Shown in pieces: positions 6,964 through 9,913 of a stretch of 9,913 nt of DNA. Position 1 is the stretch's first letter. Each line of letters starts with the position of its first letter. A model generated the notes under the pieces. The model had not been told where the DNA came from and made no database searches. It saw nothing but the letters and a program-made list of their open reading frames with translations. This DNA comes from Eubacteriales bacterium. Its GTDB lineage: Bacteria > Bacillota > Clostridia > Peptostreptococcales > Anaerovoracaceae. Made by a program: the position numbers and the translations under genes. Location: the NCBI GenBank assembly GCA_028691625.1, contig JAQUYZ010000032.1, positions 1-9,913 of the forward strand, read 5' to 3'.

Positions 6964-7524
6964 ATGGCGAAAATCTATTTGGATCCCTCAATCGATGAGA
7001 CTAACGTTTATGCCAGCGGCGGTAACGATGAATACTATATGAACCTCATTGCAGACGCCATGATTCCGTATTTAAGTATTGCCGGCATTGAGTATGTGAG
7101 AAATAATCCCGGTGATACCGTTGCTGATATCATCAACCAATCCAATGCCGATAACTATAATCTGCATTTAGCTCTTCGATCAACGCCTGCGATTGACTAT
7201 CAATTGGGTCCCAACATATATTATAGTGCATTGGAACCCGAAGCGCAGATTGCAGCTTTTAACTTTGCCAAAAATTTTTGGTCGATCTATCCGGATCCTG
7301 CTCTGGTTGATATGATTCCAAATTTGGCCATACCTGAGATCATTGCAACAAACGCTCCCACAGTGTTTATCGACCTTGTGAACAGTGCCAGCTTTGAGGA
7401 CACGGATTGGCTGAAAGACAATGTTTATAAAATAGCGAGAACTTTGGTGTTCGGACTCACAGATTACTTCAATATTCCATTTGATATTAAGCGGGAACCG
7501 ATTTCCCCGACAGGAATGGTGTAA
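6964..7524 (+). CDS. Amidase_3-fold protein lacking zinc and catalytic residues (copy 1)
   Basis: The 186-residue protein spans the whole Amidase_3 domain (N-acetylmuramoyl-L-alanine amidase) with no signal peptide or wall-binding repeat. The fold signature is clear: KIYLDPS (3-9), EYYMNLIADAM (23-33), YVRNNPGDT, HLALRSTP (68-75), FWSIYPDPALV, TNAPTVFIDLVN (129-140), then a closing helix to YFNIPF. In active enzymes zinc is held by His-Glu-His and a late Glu does catalysis. Here the first His is Ile10, Glu23 is kept, the second His is Arg72, and the late Glu is Asp137. Hydrolysis is therefore not expected; it may bind peptidoglycan or act as a structural or regulatory partner. RBS AGGTGAT is at 6951-6957. 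It is followed 22 bases later by its paralogue, about 62% identical without gaps by hand count. Family is firm, loss of activity is inferred from residues. Confidence 0.85.
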   Translation: MAKIYLDPSIDETNVYASGGNDEYYMNLIADAMIPYLSIAGIEYVRNNPGDTVADIINQSNADNYNLHLALRSTPAIDYQLGPNIYYSALEPEAQIAAFNFAKNFWSIYPDPALVDMIPNLAIPEIIATNAPTVFIDLVNSASFEDTDWLKDNVYKIARTLVFGLTDYFNIPFDIKREPISPTGMV

Positions 7525-7546
7525 AATAAGAAAGGAGAAATACAAC

Positions 7547-8092
7547 ATGCCTAAAGTCTACTTAGATCCATCCGTTGATGAGACGAGCGAATATATCAGT
7601 GGCGGCAATGAGGAGTACTATATGAACCTCATTGTCGATGCCATGGTTCCTTTCTTGAATACTGCCGGCATTCAATTTACAAGAAATAATCCCGGAGATA
7701 CATTGAACGATATCCTTGATCAATCCAATGCCGGGAACTATGATCTGCATTTTTCTCTCCGTTCAACTCCCGCTCCGGCGGTACAACAGGGTCCGATTAT
7801 TTATTATAATCCCCTCAGTCCGAATGGACAGAACGCAGCTTACGATACCGCCAGAAACTTATGGTCAATCTACCCAATCCCAAGCTTAGTTGCTATGGTT
7901 CCAAATTCAACCTTATCACAGATTGCTCTGACAAAAGCTCCTACCGTACTTGTCGATCTGGTGAACAGGGCCAACCCGGAGGACACACAGTGGCTCAAGG
8001 ATAATATCTATCGAATCGGGAGAATGCTGGCATTATCCCTTACAGAATACTTTAACATTCCAATCGATGTCAGGCGGGAACCATTTATGTAA
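7547..8092 (+). CDS. Amidase_3-fold protein lacking zinc and catalytic residues (copy 2)
   Basis: The 181-residue protein is a tandem paralogue of the preceding gene, colinear over its full length. ATG 7547 is chosen over an in-frame upstream ATG at 7481, which lies inside the previous gene, because AGGAG (7533-7537) sits 9 bases before it and the KVYLDPS start aligns with copy 1. The same active-site positions are changed in the same way: Val10 for the first zinc His, Glu23 kept, Arg72 for the second His, Asp137 in VDLVN for the catalytic Glu. Shared loss in both copies suggests it predated the duplication and that the inactive form is maintained. The most divergent stretch is about residues 89-130 (substrate-facing in active relatives), whereas N-terminal strands and the closing helix are most alike. 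No signal peptide is visible. It is last in the operon, 36 bases from the convergent mutase operon. Confidence 0.85.
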   Translation: MPKVYLDPSVDETSEYISGGNEEYYMNLIVDAMVPFLNTAGIQFTRNNPGDTLNDILDQSNAGNYDLHFSLRSTPAPAVQQGPIIYYNPLSPNGQNAAYDTARNLWSIYPIPSLVAMVPNSTLSQIALTKAPTVLVDLVNRANPEDTQWLKDNIYRIGRMLALSLTEYFNIPIDVRREPFM

Positions 8093-8128
8093 AATCCCCG
8101 CCATGCAATTGCAAGAATGATATGTATA

Positions 8129-9133
8129 CTAATAATTATTCTCCGTCCTTCTCCATTCCATAAACTCTTTTAATAATTCGACTGCCTCGGAATATGGATT
8201 CGCGTCGGCGCTGACAATCGCACCGAGCCTTTGATCCACTGCGCTGTTCCTGCGGTCGTATTCCTCGAATTCCTTCCAAAATCGTAATTGAATCTGGGCA
8301 AGCAGTTCCTGTTTTATTCTGTCCCTGCGGATCTGATCCGCCGCTCCGGAATCGGCCTTCTGCAAATAATGCGCTTCCATTGCAGTAATAAGTTCCGGAA
8401 TTCCGAACCCCGATGAGGCCACCGTGGATACGATGCCGATTGGTGCCTCAACGCTCATTTTCTCTGCATTTTGAACGATCAGGGCTTTGAGATGTTGAAC
8501 CGCCTGACGGACACCGTCATGGTCAGCCTTGTTGACAACGATCACATCGGCTACTTCTAAAATTCCGGCTTTTTCCGTCTGAATATCGTCTCCCATTCCG
8601 GGAACCGTCACCAGAACAACGATGTCCGCGATACCGGCCACATCCACCTCCGATTGCCCGATGCCGACGGTCTCGATAAAGATATCGTCCATGCCAAGAA
8701 CTTCCAGAACCCGCACCGCGCCGGACACTGATTTGGAGATACCACCCAGCGCACCCCGGGTTCCCATGCTGCGGATAAAAATATCCGGCTCACCGTTCAG
8801 CTCCGCCATCCTGACCCGGTCTCCGAGAAACGCACCGCCGGTGATGGGGCTGGTCGGATCTACGGCAATGATGCCAATCTTCTTCTTTTCTTTTAAAAGA
8901 TGCTTCGCCAGCTGATCGACCAGGGTGCTCTTTCCCGAGCCGGGCGGCCCTGTGATCCCAATGATCCGGGATTTGGTCCGATGACTCCAGCAGTCTTTTA
9001 GTATTTCTTCTGCTTTACGGTCCTGATTTTCAATCATTGAAATTAATCTGGCCGCTGCACGTTTATTGCCTTTTTTTAATTCAGTGGCAAGATCCATACC
9101 ATTGTTCTTTTTTGTTTCTGTTGCACGATCCAT
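8129..9133 (-). CDS. meaB: MeaB/ArgK-type GTPase, chaperone of the B12-dependent acyl-CoA mutase
   Basis: The 334-residue G3E-family GTPase uses GTP to control loading of adenosylcobalamin into methylmalonyl-CoA-type mutases and to eject damaged cofactor. Motifs: Walker A GITGPPGSGKST (59-70), VDPTSP (91-96), a base-II region ETVGIGQSEVD (154-164), and NKAD (201-204) for guanine recognition, followed by a C-terminal helical dimerisation arm. Length is usual for the family. It lies 9 bases downstream of the B12-binding subunit gene, the expected partner. The start is ambiguous: ATG 9133 and in-frame ATG 9097 each open a near-copy of the same 12-codon segment (MDRATETKK, MDLATELKK). Only weak AGGG-like sequence precedes 9133 and none precedes 9097, so the longer form is kept with reservation. 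Older databases call this family LAO/AO transport ATPase (ArgK), which is a misleading name. Confidence 0.95.
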   Translation of the reverse strand: MDRATETKKNNGMDLATELKKGNKRAAARLISMIENQDRKAEEILKDCWSHRTKSRIIGITGPPGSGKSTLVDQLAKHLLKEKKKIGIIAVDPTSPITGGAFLGDRVRMAELNGEPDIFIRSMGTRGALGGISKSVSGAVRVLEVLGMDDIFIETVGIGQSEVDVAGIADIVVLVTVPGMGDDIQTEKAGILEVADVIVVNKADHDGVRQAVQHLKALIVQNAEKMSVEAPIGIVSTVASSGFGIPELITAMEAHYLQKADSGAADQIRRDRIKQELLAQIQLRFWKEFEEYDRRNSAVDQRLGAIVSADANPYSEAVELLKEFMEWRRTENNY

Positions 9134-9136
9134 ACC
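9062..9136 (-). repeat. Imperfect 36-base tandem duplication at the meaB start
   Basis: On the minus strand two adjacent 12-codon units read GMDRATETKKNN and GMDLATELKKGN. About 27 of 36 bases agree, with differences mostly at third positions, so it looks like an old duplication of the gene's start segment. It creates two possible initiation codons 36 bases apart. Confidence 0.65.
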
Positions 9137-9142
9137 GTTACC

Positions 9143-9532
9143 CTATACCGTTTTCTTTAAAAAATCAATTACGTCTTCTGTCGTTGTTCCGGGTGTAAAA
9201 ACTGCCGCGATCCCTGCCTCAGTCAGCATCGGAATGTCCGCCGCAGGGATGACCCCGCCGCCGAAGACCATGATGTCCTCCGCCTGCCGTTCCTTCAGAA
9301 TTTGGATCACCTTGGGAAACAGATGGCTATGCGCTCCGGAAAGGCTGGATAGGCCAATGCAGTCCGCATCCTCCTGGATTGCGATTTCCACCACGTTTTC
9401 CGGTGTCTGCCGAAGCCCGGTGTAAATCACCTCCATCCCCGCGTCCCGCAGGGCTCTCGCTATGATTTTCGCTCCTCTGTCATGCCCGTCCAGGCCAAGC
9501 TTTGCTATTACGACACGTATAGGTCTGTCCAT
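9143..9532 (-). CDS. B12-binding small subunit of acyl-CoA mutase (methylmalonyl-CoA mutase type)
   Basis: The 129-residue protein is a complete stand-alone cobalamin-binding domain. It has DGHDRG (15-20) with His17 as lower axial cobalt ligand, the S-x-L motif within LSSLSG (61-66), and the glycine-rich FGGGVIP (90-96) around the nucleotide tail, ending in a PGTTTED segment. With the large subunit encoded just upstream it forms a two-part adenosylcobalamin mutase that interconverts acyl-CoA carbon skeletons, most likely (R)-methylmalonyl-CoA and succinyl-CoA. In many other bacteria this domain is fused to the large subunit; the split form is common in Clostridia and archaea. ATG 9532 follows GAGGAGG at 9540-9546 with 7-base spacing. 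The gene is 26 bases from the large-subunit stop and 9 bases before meaB, so all three share an operon. An isobutyryl-CoA mutase small subunit looks much the same. Confidence 0.93.
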   Translation of the reverse strand: MDRPIRVVIAKLGLDGHDRGAKIIARALRDAGMEVIYTGLRQTPENVVEIAIQEDADCIGLSSLSGAHSHLFPKVIQILKERQAEDIMVFGGGVIPAADIPMLTEAGIAAVFTPGTTTEDVIDFLKKTV

Positions 9533-9558
9533 TTGTTTTCCTCCTCAACCGATCCTCA

Positions 9559-9913
9559 CTACAGTACGACCATCTGCTTATATTCTCCAAAGGCTTCTCG
9601 AAGCACACCGCAGATTTCTCCGATTGTGGCATAGCTTTCCACTGCATCGATCAAAAGCGGCATCAGGTTTTCTGAAGTCCCGGCTTTGGTTCGCAGCGCT
9701 TCCAGGACCTCCGCCGTTTTCACCTTGTCTCTGCTGTTCTTTAAGGAGGCAAGCCGCTGTTTTTGCAGTGCTTCTGCTTCCCGGTCAATATAGATCAGCC
9801 CCACGGCCGGCTTCTCTTCCATCTGGTATTGGTTGACACCGACGATGATTCGCTCCTTTTTTTCGATTTCCAACTGATATCGATACGCGCTGTCCTGAAT
9901 CTCGTTCTGCAAA
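9559..9913 (-). CDS. Acyl-CoA mutase large subunit, C-terminal end (5' part outside window)
   Basis: Only the last ~118 codons are inside the window and the frame is open across the right edge, so no start is visible (the TTG-complement at 9910-9912 is internal). The end matches the C-terminus of the methylmalonyl-CoA mutase catalytic chain. Landmarks are QNEIQDSAYRYQLEIE, RIIVGVNQYQ (family: VGVN.F), a long charged helix, NLMPLLIDAVESYATIGEIC, and VLREAFGEYK. Ending here, shortly after GEYK and without a B12 domain, shows it is the split-type large subunit. The substrate-binding TIM barrel lies outside, so methylmalonyl-CoA versus isobutyryl-CoA specificity cannot be decided from this window. 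The first visible gene of the leftward mutase operon. Confidence 0.92.
   Translation of the reverse strand, partial: LQNEIQDSAYRYQLEIEKKERIIVGVNQYQMEEKPAVGLIYIDREAEALQKQRLASLKNSRDKVKTAEVLEALRTKAGTSENLMPLLIDAVESYATIGEICGVLREAFGEYKQMVVL

Noticed and set aside
8104..8113. Perfect 10-base palindrome TGCAATTGCA between convergent genes
   Set aside because: It is too short to form a terminator and lacks a T-run; no intrinsic terminator could be supported in this gap.
8129..9133. Reading the MeaB homologue as a lysine/arginine/ornithine transport ATPase
   Set aside because: That is a historical name for the family; G3E GTPase motifs and adjacency to the B12-binding mutase subunit point to the mutase chaperone.
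9462..9836. Plus-strand open frame of 124 codons
   Set aside because: It spans the antisense of two mutase-subunit genes and their gap, with no ribosome binding site or family match.

Overview
The window looks like a chromosomal piece of an anaerobic, probably spore-forming Firmicute (Clostridia type). Evidence: strong AGGAGG-type ribosome binding sites, TTG starts, moderate GC, a split B12-dependent acyl-CoA mutase with a MeaB chaperone, a Firmicutes-type nucleoid-associated protein, and cell-wall amidase homologues of the kind seen in spore formers. The assignment is by pattern recognition and not by search.

Left block (1-2878, + strand): the tail of an N-acetylmuramoyl-L-alanine amidase-like protein (Amidase_3 fold), then a two-repeat helical protein of unknown function, then a protein of the glucose/sorbosone dehydrogenase (GSDH) beta-propeller family with no signal peptide. 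The three are tightly spaced and probably form one transcript.

Middle block (2879-6885): a short in-frame remnant of an ABC-transporter ATPase lies just after the propeller gene. Then come two minus-strand genes in one operon, transcribed from 5695 down to 3022: a membrane-anchored PP2C-phosphatase-like protein with two extracytoplasmic beta-type repeats, followed by a class III PLP aminotransferase. Diverging from them is a 37-kDa-type nucleoid-associated protein. The divergent intergenic region (5696-5883) carries a perfect 8-bp inverted repeat and an extended -10 promoter.

Right block (6964-8092, + strand): two adjacent paralogues of the amidase-like protein, about 62% identical by hand alignment. 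Both have lost the two zinc histidines and the catalytic glutamate position of Amidase_3 enzymes. A sequence resembling a late-sporulation (sigma-K-like) promoter precedes them. With the left block, they suggest a small, partly pseudoenzymatic amidase-family locus, perhaps acting at the spore surface or cell wall; this role is inference.

Far right (8129-9913, - strand): an operon read leftward: the C-terminus of a coenzyme B12-dependent acyl-CoA mutase large subunit, the separate B12-binding subunit, and the MeaB/ArgK GTPase that loads and protects the mutase. It most likely interconverts methylmalonyl-CoA and succinyl-CoA in propionate metabolism. An isobutyryl-CoA-type specificity cannot be excluded because the substrate-binding part lies outside the window. 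No tRNA, rRNA, CRISPR array or complete insertion sequence was seen, and there is no gene-free stretch longer than about 200 bases.
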